A stretch of 19,418 bases of DNA from Streptomyces sp. NRRL WC-3618 (lineage in GTDB: Bacteria; Actinomycetota; Actinomycetes; Streptomycetales; Streptomycetaceae): positions 1 through 19,418 of the forward strand of contig NZ_LGDW01000061.1 of the NCBI RefSeq assembly GCF_001280005.1, in the 5' to 3' direction. Position numbers and translations under genes: made by a program. How positions within the stretch are numbered: the first letter of the stretch is position 1; each line of letters begins with the position of its first letter. Positions 1-6,998 of the stretch are shown in pieces. The notes under the pieces were generated by a model. That model had not been told where the DNA came from, did not search any database, and saw only the letters and a list, made by a program, of their open reading frames with translations.

Positions 1-8
1 GGGGATCC

Positions 9-965
9 GTGGCCGTTTCTCCGGGGGGAGGGTCGGATGACGAGTGCGGGTCCGTTGTGGCTGGTCGCGCCCACGCGGCGAAGCCGCAAATGTCAGAGCC
101 CCGCGCCCCTATCGGGGCGCTGAACGCACCGGAGACAGACCGCTTCGCCGATGCCGTGCCTGCTCGGCTTGCCGAGGTGCTGGGCGATGGTCTCGGGCTG
201 ACCGGGCCCCGGCTCACCTTTACCAACGCCTGTGTCGCGTCCGCCGCCGCGATCATTCATGCCTGTCGGCTGATCTCCTCCGGGCGGCTCGATGTCGCCG
301 TCTGTGCGGGTGGGTATCTGGTCGAGGAGGAGACCTTCGGGAAGTTCGACTCCGGGCGGGCCTTGTCGCGGGACGGCATGGTGCGGCCGTTCAGTGCCGA
401 TCGCACCGGGCTGCTCCTCGGTGACGGGGTCGCGGCCGTCGTCCTGGAGTCCGCCGAGCACGCCCGGCGCCGGGGGGCCCGCCCGCTCGCGTCCGTCGTC
501 GGATGGGGCGCCGCCACCGACGCCCACCACATCGCCCAGCCGCATCCGGAAGGCGCCGGCCTCGCCCGTGCCGCCCAGCAGGCGTTGCGGCTGGCCAGGG
601 ACCCGGACGGGGCGTCCCTCGACTACGTCAACGCGCATGGCACCGGCACCAAGTACAACGACGGCGCCGAGACCCGGGGCCTGCGGGCCGCCTTCCCCAA
701 GTGGGCCGAGTCGATACCGGTCAGCTCGACCAAGTCCACCACCGGCCACCTTCTGGAAGCCGCGGGCGTCGTGGAGTTCGTGATCACGATGCTGGCGCTG
801 CTGGACGGCGTACTCCCGCCGACCGCCGGATACGGCGCCCCCGACCCGGAGTGCGACCTCGACTACGTACCGAACGAGCCGCGCCCCGCCGACGCGCACC
901 GTGCCCTCACCATCAACGCCGCCTTCGGGGGCGCCAACACCGCACTCGTCCTGGAGCGGCCGTGA
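9..965 (+). CDS. Beta-ketoacyl synthase, N-terminally truncated (FabF/KS-alpha type)
   Basis: This is a decarboxylating condensing enzyme of the thiolase fold. The catalytic set is visible: Cys75 in FTNACVAS, His210 in NAHGTGT, Lys242 and His247 in STKSTTGH, and the C-terminal AFGGANTALVLE loop. Style and motifs (DAHH, DPECDLDYVPN) recall KSs of aryl-polyene and highly reducing type II PKS clusters. In E. coli FabF the Cys is residue 163 and the histidines 303 and 340, so about 88 residues are missing at the front. The first ~38 residues read through an intergenic repeat, so genuine KS similarity starts only near position 122. The frame is open to the left edge; GTG at 9 or ATG at 90 are nominal starts. 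The stop overlaps the next GTG by 4 nt (GTGA). It is either a 5'-truncated, possibly inactive gene or a shortened KS that needs a partner. Confidence 0.8.
   Translation: MAVSPGGGSDDECGSVVAGRAHAAKPQMSEPRAPIGALNAPETDRFADAVPARLAEVLGDGLGLTGPRLTFTNACVASAAAIIHACRLISSGRLDVAVCAGGYLVEEETFGKFDSGRALSRDGMVRPFSADRTGLLLGDGVAAVVLESAEHARRRGARPLASVVGWGAATDAHHIAQPHPEGAGLARAAQQALRLARDPDGASLDYVNAHGTGTKYNDGAETRGLRAAFPKWAESIPVSSTKSTTGHLLEAAGVVEFVITMLALLDGVLPPTAGYGAPDPECDLDYVPNEPRPADAHRALTINAAFGGANTALVLERP
38..121. repeat. Streptomyces-type intergenic hairpin repeat
   Basis: Two stem-loops stand back to back. One is GCGGC (75-79) and GCCGC (83-87) around a 3 nt loop. The other is GCGCCCC (103-109) and GGGGCGC (114-120) around TATC. 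From memory, the order (a 'TTGTGGCTGGTCGCGC' core, a GCGGC hairpin, then the CCCCGCGCCCC hairpin) matches a very abundant Streptomyces intergenic repeat that often sits at gene ends. That match is recalled, not searched. Here it lies inside the open frame that leads into the ketosynthase, which is unexpected. It may act as a terminator of an upstream transcript. There is no T-run. Confidence 0.6.
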
Positions 966-1699
966 CCACGACCGACGAGACCACGATCCGTTCCTCCCGC
1001 TCCGCCCTCTGTGTCCTCGCCGCCGCCACCGCGACCCACGGGACCGGCCGGGACGCCGACATCGCGCTGCCGAAGCTGCCCGGCTTCGTGGAGTCGGCGT
1101 TCAGTCCGCTGGCGTACGAGGTCAGCGCGAGGTGTCTGACCAGGGCCCCGGGTGACGGCGCCCGTACCGCCGTGGCGCTGGCCAGTCTGGCGGGCGACAC
1201 CACCACCGCGGACCTGGCGAGCCGGCGCATGGTGTCCGGACGGGTGCACAACCCGCTGCTGTTCATGCAGGCCACCGCCAACTCCGTACTGGGGCACATG
1301 AGTCGGGAGTTCGGCATCACCGGCCAGATGTTCAGCATCTCCACGCTCGACGACGCGCTCGGTGAACTCCTGTCCATGGCCGACCTGTTGCTGGACGACG
1401 AGGAGATCGACCGGGTCCTGGTACTGGGGGTGGAGCTGGGCGGCGGCGAGCGCGTGGCCGCCGTACACCGCGAACTGGCGGCAGACAGCACGCTGACGTT
1501 CGCGGACCTCCCCGAGTCTGCGGGCCTGGCGGCGGCGCTGCTCCTCGGCCGTACCGGCGACGCGCCCGGGGCGCCGGTGCCGGTCGGGCCCACCGGGACG
1601 GCCGGGCAACCCGGCAGCATCCAGAGCCTGTTCGAGCTGGCCACCGCCCACGCCGAACCACGTACCGAGACGGAGACCCATCCCCATGCTCATCAGTAG
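962..1699 (+). CDS. Half-length KS-like protein without active-site Cys (chain-length-factor-like)
   Basis: This 245-residue protein resembles only the N-terminal half of a ketosynthase, like the stand-alone 'beta-ketoacyl synthase N-terminal' proteins (Ketoacyl-synt_2 type) of aryl-polyene clusters. Family-like features are a LAGDTTTAD segment (residues 77-84), HNPLLFMQATANSVLGHMS (96-114) and FGITGQMFSIS (117-127), where a true KS would have the Cys-containing TACA loop. The Cys is replaced, so it should not condense by itself. A C-terminal half with the His residues is absent. The natural inference is a non-catalytic partner of the preceding KS, consistent with the 4 nt GTGA overlap. The start at GTG 962 is set by that overlap; an upstream extension of the same frame would lie on the KS gene and is a shadow. 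The end overlaps the ligase start by 14 nt. Confidence 0.75.
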   Translation: MTTTDETTIRSSRSALCVLAAATATHGTGRDADIALPKLPGFVESAFSPLAYEVSARCLTRAPGDGARTAVALASLAGDTTTADLASRRMVSGRVHNPLLFMQATANSVLGHMSREFGITGQMFSISTLDDALGELLSMADLLLDDEEIDRVLVLGVELGGGERVAAVHRELAADSTLTFADLPESAGLAAALLLGRTGDAPGAPVPVGPTGTAGQPGSIQSLFELATAHAEPRTETETHPHAHQ

Positions 1700-3425
1700 G
1701 CAGGAGCGGGCCCGGATCTGCTCCGACACCGAACTGGGCGCCGGCAACATCCTGGCCCGACTGGCGGCGTACGACCGTCCACGCGACGAGGTCGTGCTGC
1801 GGACGGACGGCAACTGGCGCGCCCCGGACGGCAGTTACCCCACCGAACTCACCCTCGGGGAACTGGGCGATGCCGTCGAGGCCTACGCGGGCTGGTACGC
1901 CGCCCAGGGTGTCCGCCCCCGCGACCCCGTCGCCCTGCACTCCTACTCCAGCGCCGAGTTCGCGGTGAACTTCCTGGCGCTGACCTCCCTCGGCGCGATC
2001 CCGTCGTTCGTCAACGGCAACCTGCCGCCCGACATCGCGCGGGAGTACGTACGACGGCAGGGCGCCGTAGGTGCCTTCACGGACCTGGAACACCACGACG
2101 TACTGGCGCCGGCGCCGGCACCGACCACGGCATCGGCGTCCCCGGATCAGGGCTCGGGCCTGCGCTTCTGTGCGACCGCCGCCGACATCCGCCCCGAACA
2201 CCGAGCCTCGCTGCCGACATCCCACCCGTACCGTCACGACCCCACCGACCCGGTGCTCATCTCGCACTCGTCCGGAACCACCGGTATGCCCAAGGGAGTT
2301 CCGCACACCCACCGGACGCTGATGTACGCGCAACTGCACCGCCTGCGCTACTCCACCGGCACCGACATGGAACGCACCCTCGTCGGGCTGCCCGGCGCGC
2401 ACAACGCGATGGTGGCGACGCTGCTGTACTGCCTCCTCCTGCGCACCGACATCAAGCTTCTCTCCAGTCAGCGCGGAACCGAAGTACTGGACGCCATCGA
2501 GGAGTTCAGGCCCACCACCGTGCTGGCCTTCGCCGGGACCTTCGGCGAGATGGCCGCCGAGGACCTCTCGGTCCGCGACCTGTCCAGCGTGCAGGTGTGG
2601 TTCAACACCGGGGACGCGGCCCACGAGTCCCATATCCGGGCCCTCGTGCGGCACGGCAGCCACCAGACGATCGGCAAGGACCTGCGGCGCGTCCGCGTCG
2701 ACGGTTCCGTCTTCGTCGACGGCCTCGGCTCGTCCGAGGCCGGTTACTCCGTCTTCCACAACCGGCACACCAAGGACACCTCGGCGTACTCGCGCTGCGT
2801 CGGCAGACCGATCAGCTTCGCCGAGGCCGCCGTACTCGCCGAGGACGGCACCCCTCTGCCGCCCGGCGAGATCGGCCGCCTGGGCCTCAAGTCCCCGACT
2901 CTCACGCCGGGTTACTGGAACGACTCGCTGACCTGGAACCGTATGCGCCTCGGCGGCTACTGGCTCACCGGGGACCTCGCCCACCAGGACGAGGACGGCA
3001 ACTTCTACCACCTCGACCGCGCTCCGGACGCCATCCGCACCAGCGCAGGCGTCGTCTTCAGCACCCGTACCGAGGAACTCCTGCTGCGCGAACTGCCCGA
3101 GCTGGCGGACTGCACGGTGGTCGGAGTCGCGGACGACGGCGTACGGGCGGACTGGGACGGCGACGGGGTGGCGGACGCGTACGCGCTGCTCCAGCTCTCC
3201 GACGAAGAGGACGGCGGCGAAGAGGGCGGTGGCGAACAGGCTGCCGACGACCACGAGTTGACCGACCGGGTCAACGCCGCCCTCCGGGCCGCCGGATTCC
3301 CCCCGGTCACCCGGGCCCTTCGCATGAAGCCGGACGATGTCGCCAAGGGCGCCACCGGCAAGGTCCTCAAGCGAGTGATGCGCGACCGCTTCGCCGCTTC
3401 GGCGGCCAAGGAGCGGCAGCGATGA
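1686..3425 (+). CDS. AMP-forming carboxylate ligase (acyl-CoA synthetase / ANL superfamily)
   Basis: This enzyme activates a carboxylate as an acyl-adenylate. Motifs in order are the P-loop SHSSGTTGMPKG (residues 193-204), GLGSSEAGYS (346-355, A5-like), YWLTGDL with Asp430 (A7), LDRAPDAIRTSAG (A8-like hinge), and GATGKVLKR with the C-terminal catalytic Lys559 (A10). Length (579) is normal for the family. An acidic Gly/Glu-rich insert lies at about residues 503-522, just before the C-terminal subdomain. It lies in an operon with nitrous-acid genes, so two roles are possible: ordinary CoA or ACP loading of a starter or fatty/aryl acid, or nitrite-dependent N-N bond formation as known for the ligase homologues CreM, CmaA6/AvaA6 and Tri17. 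Sequence reading alone cannot separate these. ATG 1686 overlaps the previous gene by 14 nt, and the stop overlaps the next ATG (ATGA). Confidence 0.9.
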   Translation: MLISRQERARICSDTELGAGNILARLAAYDRPRDEVVLRTDGNWRAPDGSYPTELTLGELGDAVEAYAGWYAAQGVRPRDPVALHSYSSAEFAVNFLALTSLGAIPSFVNGNLPPDIAREYVRRQGAVGAFTDLEHHDVLAPAPAPTTASASPDQGSGLRFCATAADIRPEHRASLPTSHPYRHDPTDPVLISHSSGTTGMPKGVPHTHRTLMYAQLHRLRYSTGTDMERTLVGLPGAHNAMVATLLYCLLLRTDIKLLSSQRGTEVLDAIEEFRPTTVLAFAGTFGEMAAEDLSVRDLSSVQVWFNTGDAAHESHIRALVRHGSHQTIGKDLRRVRVDGSVFVDGLGSSEAGYSVFHNRHTKDTSAYSRCVGRPISFAEAAVLAEDGTPLPPGEIGRLGLKSPTLTPGYWNDSLTWNRMRLGGYWLTGDLAHQDEDGNFYHLDRAPDAIRTSAGVVFSTRTEELLLRELPELADCTVVGVADDGVRADWDGDGVADAYALLQLSDEEDGGEEGGGEQAADDHELTDRVNAALRAAGFPPVTRALRMKPDDVAKGATGKVLKRVMRDRFAASAAKERQR

Positions 3426-4021
3426 GCACAGGTACGAGTACAGGGGCTGGAGACGTCAACCATCGCGCCCGCGCCAGCGAGGCCTACCGGCTGTGGTGGC
3501 AGCACGACGCGAACTGGTACCAGGGGGTGGCGAGCCGGTTCGGGCAGGAGGCCGCGAACGAGCTCAACGCCGAGGCGCTGCGCAAGGTCGCGACGCACGT
3601 CGGACAGCGCGTCGGCCGCCTGTCCGGCCCGCTCCCCGACACCGGCGACACCCACAAGGACCTGGAAGAACTGCGCCGCCGGTACGACGACTGCGGCGAC
3701 CGCATGTTCCCGCCGGAACTGCGCAACGCCTCCACGGAGGTCGAGGACGTGACCGACGACGAGGGTCTGATCGTCCTCACGCTCCGCCGGAGTTTCGCCG
3801 TCACCATGGTGCGGATGGCCGGCTCACTGGACGGCTACCGGTGCCCGTGCACCGACATCCACGCCGGCTGGTCCGAAGGCCTCGGCGTCACCCTCACGGA
3901 GAACCGCGCCGAGACCTGCCTGCGCGACGGCGACAAGGCGTGCCGCCTGCTGATGCGCGTACGCACGCCACTTGTTCACACACCCAATGTTCACACCGAT
4001 TCGAACGATACGAAGGACTGA
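3422..4021 (+). CDS. Small Cys-containing protein, ATC-hydrolase/DUF6125-like
   Basis: This 199-residue soluble protein has an N-terminal helical part (YRLWWQHDANWYQGVASRFG, residues 22-41, and AANELNAEALRKVA) and a C-terminal alpha/beta part. The C-terminal part carries RCPCTDIHAGWSEGLG (Cys141, Cys143) and ETCLRDGDKACRLLM (Cys166, Cys174). The final G-D-x-x-C-x signature and the overall layout recall the L-2-amino-thiazoline-4-carboxylic acid hydrolase (PF14196) and DUF6125 groups, members of which occur in actinomycete biosynthetic operons with mostly unknown functions. I infer a small-molecule binding or hydrolytic role but cannot name the substrate. ATG 3422 overlaps the ligase stop (ATGA). 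The last ~15 residues (Thr, His, Asn and Asp rich) have lower GC and contain a DNA direct repeat, so they may be non-homologous tail or regulatory sequence. Confidence 0.7.
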   Translation: MSTGTSTGAGDVNHRARASEAYRLWWQHDANWYQGVASRFGQEAANELNAEALRKVATHVGQRVGRLSGPLPDTGDTHKDLEELRRRYDDCGDRMFPPELRNASTEVEDVTDDEGLIVLTLRRSFAVTMVRMAGSLDGYRCPCTDIHAGWSEGLGVTLTENRAETCLRDGDKACRLLMRVRTPLVHTPNVHTDSNDTKD

Positions 4022-4026
4022 ACGCC

Positions 4027-4956
4027 ATGCGGATACTTGTCGCGGGAGCAACCGGAGTGGTCGGCCATCCTTTGGTGGGCGCGCTGCGAGCGCGGGGCCA
4101 CCAAGTGAGCGCGCTGGTACGGGAGGAGTCCCGGGACCGCGCTCCGGAAGCGGACGCGATCGTGGTCGCCGACGTCCTCGACCGGGAAGCGCTGCTTGCC
4201 GCCGTGGCGGAGGCACGACCTGACGTGGTCGTCCATCAGTTGACGGCGTTGCGGCTGATGTTCGACAACCCCGCGGAGGCCTTCGGCCAGACCGCGCGAC
4301 TGCGCACCGAAGGCACCGCCAACCTGGTCGCGGCGGCCCGCGCGGCCGGCGCCCGGCGGCTGGTCGCGCAGTCCATCGCCTTCGCCTCCGCGCCGACCGG
4401 GGACACGGTCGTCGACGAGGACGCGCCGCTCTACGTGGACGCCCCGGACGCCGGCTGGGCGGCCACCGTAGGGGCGGTCGCCGAGCTGGAGGCCCAAGTA
4501 CTGGGCGCTGCTCCGGAGTTGAGCGGCGTGGTGCTGCGGTACGGGTCGCTGTACGGCCCCGGCACCGCATACGCCCGTACCGGCGGCGGGACCGCGCAAT
4601 ACGTACTGGCGGGGCAGTTCCCGCTGCCCGGAGACGGGGCCGGGGTCACCTCGTTCCTGCATGTGGACGACGCCGTGGGGGCGGCGGTGGCGGCCGTGGA
4701 GTCCGAGGCCACCGGCGCCTTCCACATCACGGACGACGAACCCGCCCCGGCCGCCCAGTGGTTGCCTCACTACGCCCGCGCTCTGGACGCCCCGGCGCCG
4801 CCCACGATCCCCGCGGCGATGGCACCCGAACTGCTCGGCTGGTACATGGCCCACCAGCTCACCGCGGCGGCCGGCGCGTCGAACGCCCGGGCTCGTACGC
4901 AACTTGGCTGGAAGCCGCTGCGGCCGAGCTGGCGCGAGGGGCTGGGCCACGAATGA
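4027..4956 (+). CDS. Extended SDR / NAD(P)-dependent epimerase-dehydratase-like protein lacking YxxxK
   Basis: This 309-residue Rossmann protein starts with the nucleotide-binding glycine motif GATGVVG (residues 7-13). It continues with the extended-SDR pattern: VVHQLTAL after strand 4, QSIAFAS around the usual Ser position, LRYGSLYGPGT, and SFLHVDDAVGA. The usual catalytic Tyr-x-x-x-Lys is not found where expected; the segment reads GWAATVGAVAELE. It is therefore either a cofactor-binding protein with other chemistry (for example direct hydride transfer) or a non-catalytic member. Its place between the DUF6125-like gene and the nitrous-acid pair suggests reduction of a nitrogen-bearing intermediate, including the possibility of a hydride-driven diazo removal step; that is inference. 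ATG 4027 has a GAAGGA ribosome-binding site and lies 5 nt after the previous stop. The stop overlaps the next ATG (ATGA). Confidence 0.85.
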   Translation: MRILVAGATGVVGHPLVGALRARGHQVSALVREESRDRAPEADAIVVADVLDREALLAAVAEARPDVVVHQLTALRLMFDNPAEAFGQTARLRTEGTANLVAAARAAGARRLVAQSIAFASAPTGDTVVDEDAPLYVDAPDAGWAATVGAVAELEAQVLGAAPELSGVVLRYGSLYGPGTAYARTGGGTAQYVLAGQFPLPGDGAGVTSFLHVDDAVGAAVAAVESEATGAFHITDDEPAPAAQWLPHYARALDAPAPPTIPAAMAPELLGWYMAHQLTAAAGASNARARTQLGWKPLRPSWREGLGHE

Positions 4957-6998
4957 GCGGACCCGAACCAGGCTGTTCGGGTGACACCCGCGAGGCCGTC
5001 GTCGTGTGCGTGATCGGCGCCGGCCCTCGCGGGCTCTCGGTCCTGGAGCGGCTCTGCGCCAACGCGGGCGAGGCCGGCCGGCCGGTCGTGGTCCATCTCG
5101 TCGACCCGTACCCGCCGGGTCCGGGCGCGGTGTGGCGCACCGACCAGCCGCCCGAGCTGCTGATGAACACGGTCGCCTCCCAGGTGACCCTGTTCACCGA
5201 CGACAGCGTGCCGTGCGCGGGCCCGTCGGTGCCGGGCCCGAGCCTGTACGAGTGGGCGCGCGCCCTGGAACCGGGGGCGTACCCGCCCCAGGTCCTGGCG
5301 GAGGCCGACCGCCTCGGCCCGGACACCTACCCGACCCGCGCCTTCCACGGCCACTACCTGGAGTGGGTGTTCCGGCACCTGTTGAGGACCGCGCCCGCCG
5401 AGTTCACGGTCCACACGCACCGGACGACGGCGATCGCACTGACGGACGACGACCGGTCCCCGGGTGGCCGCCAGAGCGTGACCCTGGCGGACGGCGACCG
5501 GCTCACCGGCCTGGACGCGGTCGTACTGGCCCTGGGCCACGGGCAGTTGACACCAAGCCCGGAGGAACGGGACCTGCGCTCCTTCGCCGCCCGCCACGCG
5601 AGTGCCGGTACCGGTACCCGTGGGGGTGCGGGTGCCGGTGCCCGTGGAGGTGCGGGTGCCGGTGCCGGTGTGTCCTACGTGGGCCCCGCCAACCCGGCCG
5701 ACGCCGACCTGAGCGGAATCCGCCCCGGCACGCCGGTCGCCCTGCGTGGACTCGGGCTGAACTTCTTCGACCAGCTGGCGCTGCTCACCGAGGGCCGCGG
5801 CGGCACGTTCAAGCAGGGCGGCGGCCGGGACGCCGGCCTCGTCTACATCCCGAGCGGCAACGAGCCGGTGCTGTACGCCGGTTCGCGGCGCGGGGTGCCG
5901 TACCACGCGCGCGGCGAGAACGAGAAGGGCGCGCTGGGCCGCCACCACCCCCGCTTCCTGACCCCGGAGGTCATCGCCGGACTGCGGCGGCGCCCGGTCG
6001 CCTTCCGGACGGACCTCTGGCCCCTGATCGACCGCGAGATACGGACCGTCTACTACGAGGCGTGGATCCGGGCCGCCCAAGGTCCCCGGGTGGCAGCGGA
6101 GTTCTTACGGTGCCGCGTCGCGGGGCACGACGACGAGTCGGCGCTCCTCGACCGGTACGACGTACCGCCGGGCGAGCGATGGGACTGGCGGCGCGTTGAA
6201 CGACCGTACGGAGAACGGCACTTCACGGACCGCGCCGACTTCCGGCACTGGCTGCTCGCGTACCTGCGTCAGGACGTCGCCGCCGCCCGCCTCGGCAATG
6301 TGAACGGGCCGCTGAAGGCAGCGCTGGACGCGTTGCGGGACCTGCGCAACGAGGTCCGGCTGGTGGTCGATCACGGAGGGGTGTCGGGCGAGTCGTACCG
6401 GGCCGAACTGGACGGCTGGTACACGCCGTTGAACGCGTTCACATCGATCGGCCCGCCCGCCTTCCGGATCGAGCAGCTGATCGCGCTGATCGAGGCGGAG
6501 GTGCTGCAGGTGGTCGGTCCGGGGATGCGGGTGTGTCCGACGGACGGTGAGGGTGGTCCGAGTGGGCCCGGTTTCCTCGTGGACGCGGAGGGGGTGTCGG
6601 AGCCCCCGGTGCTGGTGAGGGCGCTGGTCGAGGCGCGGCTGCCCGACATCGACCTGCGGCGCAGCGCGGCTCCGCTGCTACGGGGGCTGCTGGCGGAGGG
6701 CGGGTGCGTCCCGTACCGGCCGGGCGGCCACGAGACGGGCGGGATGGCGGTGAGCGACGGCGCGCCCCGGCTGCTGGACGCGTCGGGGCGAGCGCATCCT
6801 CGCCGATTCGCGTACGGGGTGCCGACGGAGGGGGTGCGCTGGGTGACGGCGGTAGGCATCAGACCGGGCGTGGGCTCGGTGACGCTGGAGGACTCGGACG
6901 CGATAGCGCGGGCGGTACTGGGCCTGGAGGAGCGTGAACCTCTTCCACAGCAAGCTCGGTTGACTGACGATCAGGTGTCTGGAGCGGGAAGTCGATGA
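4953..6998 (+). CDS. FAD/NAD(P)-binding protein, candidate L-aspartate N-oxygenase (CreE/FzmM-like)
   Basis: This 681-residue flavoprotein carries VIGAGPRGLSVLERL (residues 20-34, GxGPxG FAD-binding loop), LLMNTVASQVTLF, a second loop LRGLGLNFFDQLALLTEGRGG, and a long C-terminal region ending in a conserved-looking WVTAVGIRPGVGSV. This architecture is that of the FAD-NAD(P)-binding family (NAD_binding_9) that includes CreE, FzmM and relatives, which oxidise L-aspartate to nitrosuccinate. The very next gene is a fumarase-superfamily lyase, the usual ANS partner, and this supports the assignment. A Gly/Ala/Arg-rich insert at about residues 218-240 comes from a DNA tandem duplication. Leu385 is encoded by TTA (6105-6107), so translation probably needs bldA tRNA. 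ATG 4953 overlaps the upstream stop (ATGA), as does the downstream start. It could instead be another member of this broad family. Confidence 0.8.
   Translation: MSGPEPGCSGDTREAVVVCVIGAGPRGLSVLERLCANAGEAGRPVVVHLVDPYPPGPGAVWRTDQPPELLMNTVASQVTLFTDDSVPCAGPSVPGPSLYEWARALEPGAYPPQVLAEADRLGPDTYPTRAFHGHYLEWVFRHLLRTAPAEFTVHTHRTTAIALTDDDRSPGGRQSVTLADGDRLTGLDAVVLALGHGQLTPSPEERDLRSFAARHASAGTGTRGGAGAGARGGAGAGAGVSYVGPANPADADLSGIRPGTPVALRGLGLNFFDQLALLTEGRGGTFKQGGGRDAGLVYIPSGNEPVLYAGSRRGVPYHARGENEKGALGRHHPRFLTPEVIAGLRRRPVAFRTDLWPLIDREIRTVYYEAWIRAAQGPRVAAEFLRCRVAGHDDESALLDRYDVPPGERWDWRRVERPYGERHFTDRADFRHWLLAYLRQDVAAARLGNVNGPLKAALDALRDLRNEVRLVVDHGGVSGESYRAELDGWYTPLNAFTSIGPPAFRIEQLIALIEAEVLQVVGPGMRVCPTDGEGGPSGPGFLVDAEGVSEPPVLVRALVEARLPDIDLRRSAAPLLRGLLAEGGCVPYRPGGHETGGMAVSDGAPRLLDASGRAHPRRFAYGVPTEGVRWVTAVGIRPGVGSVTLEDSDAIARAVLGLEEREPLPQQARLTDDQVSGAGSR
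5613..5660 (+). repeat. 24-nt tandem duplication inside the flavoprotein gene
   Basis: Two adjacent 24-nt units (5613-5636 and 5637-5660) differ at three positions and encode GTRGGAGA and GARGGAGA. They are flanked by further Gly-Thr and Gly-Ala codons. The length is a multiple of three, so the frame is kept. The insert falls in what looks like a linker after the VVLALGHGQLTPS strand and is likely a strain-specific expansion. Confidence 0.8.

Noticed and set aside
3..8. GGATCC at the left edge
   Set aside because: It is a BamHI recognition sequence. It may only reflect a cloning or assembly end and carries no biological meaning by itself, though it is relevant to doubts about the KS N-terminus.
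1332..3254. 640-codon minus-strand open frame opposite the ligase
   Set aside because: It covers the fully motif-supported ligase and the half-KS. Its translation is low-complexity with no domain, typical of antisense open frames in high-GC DNA.
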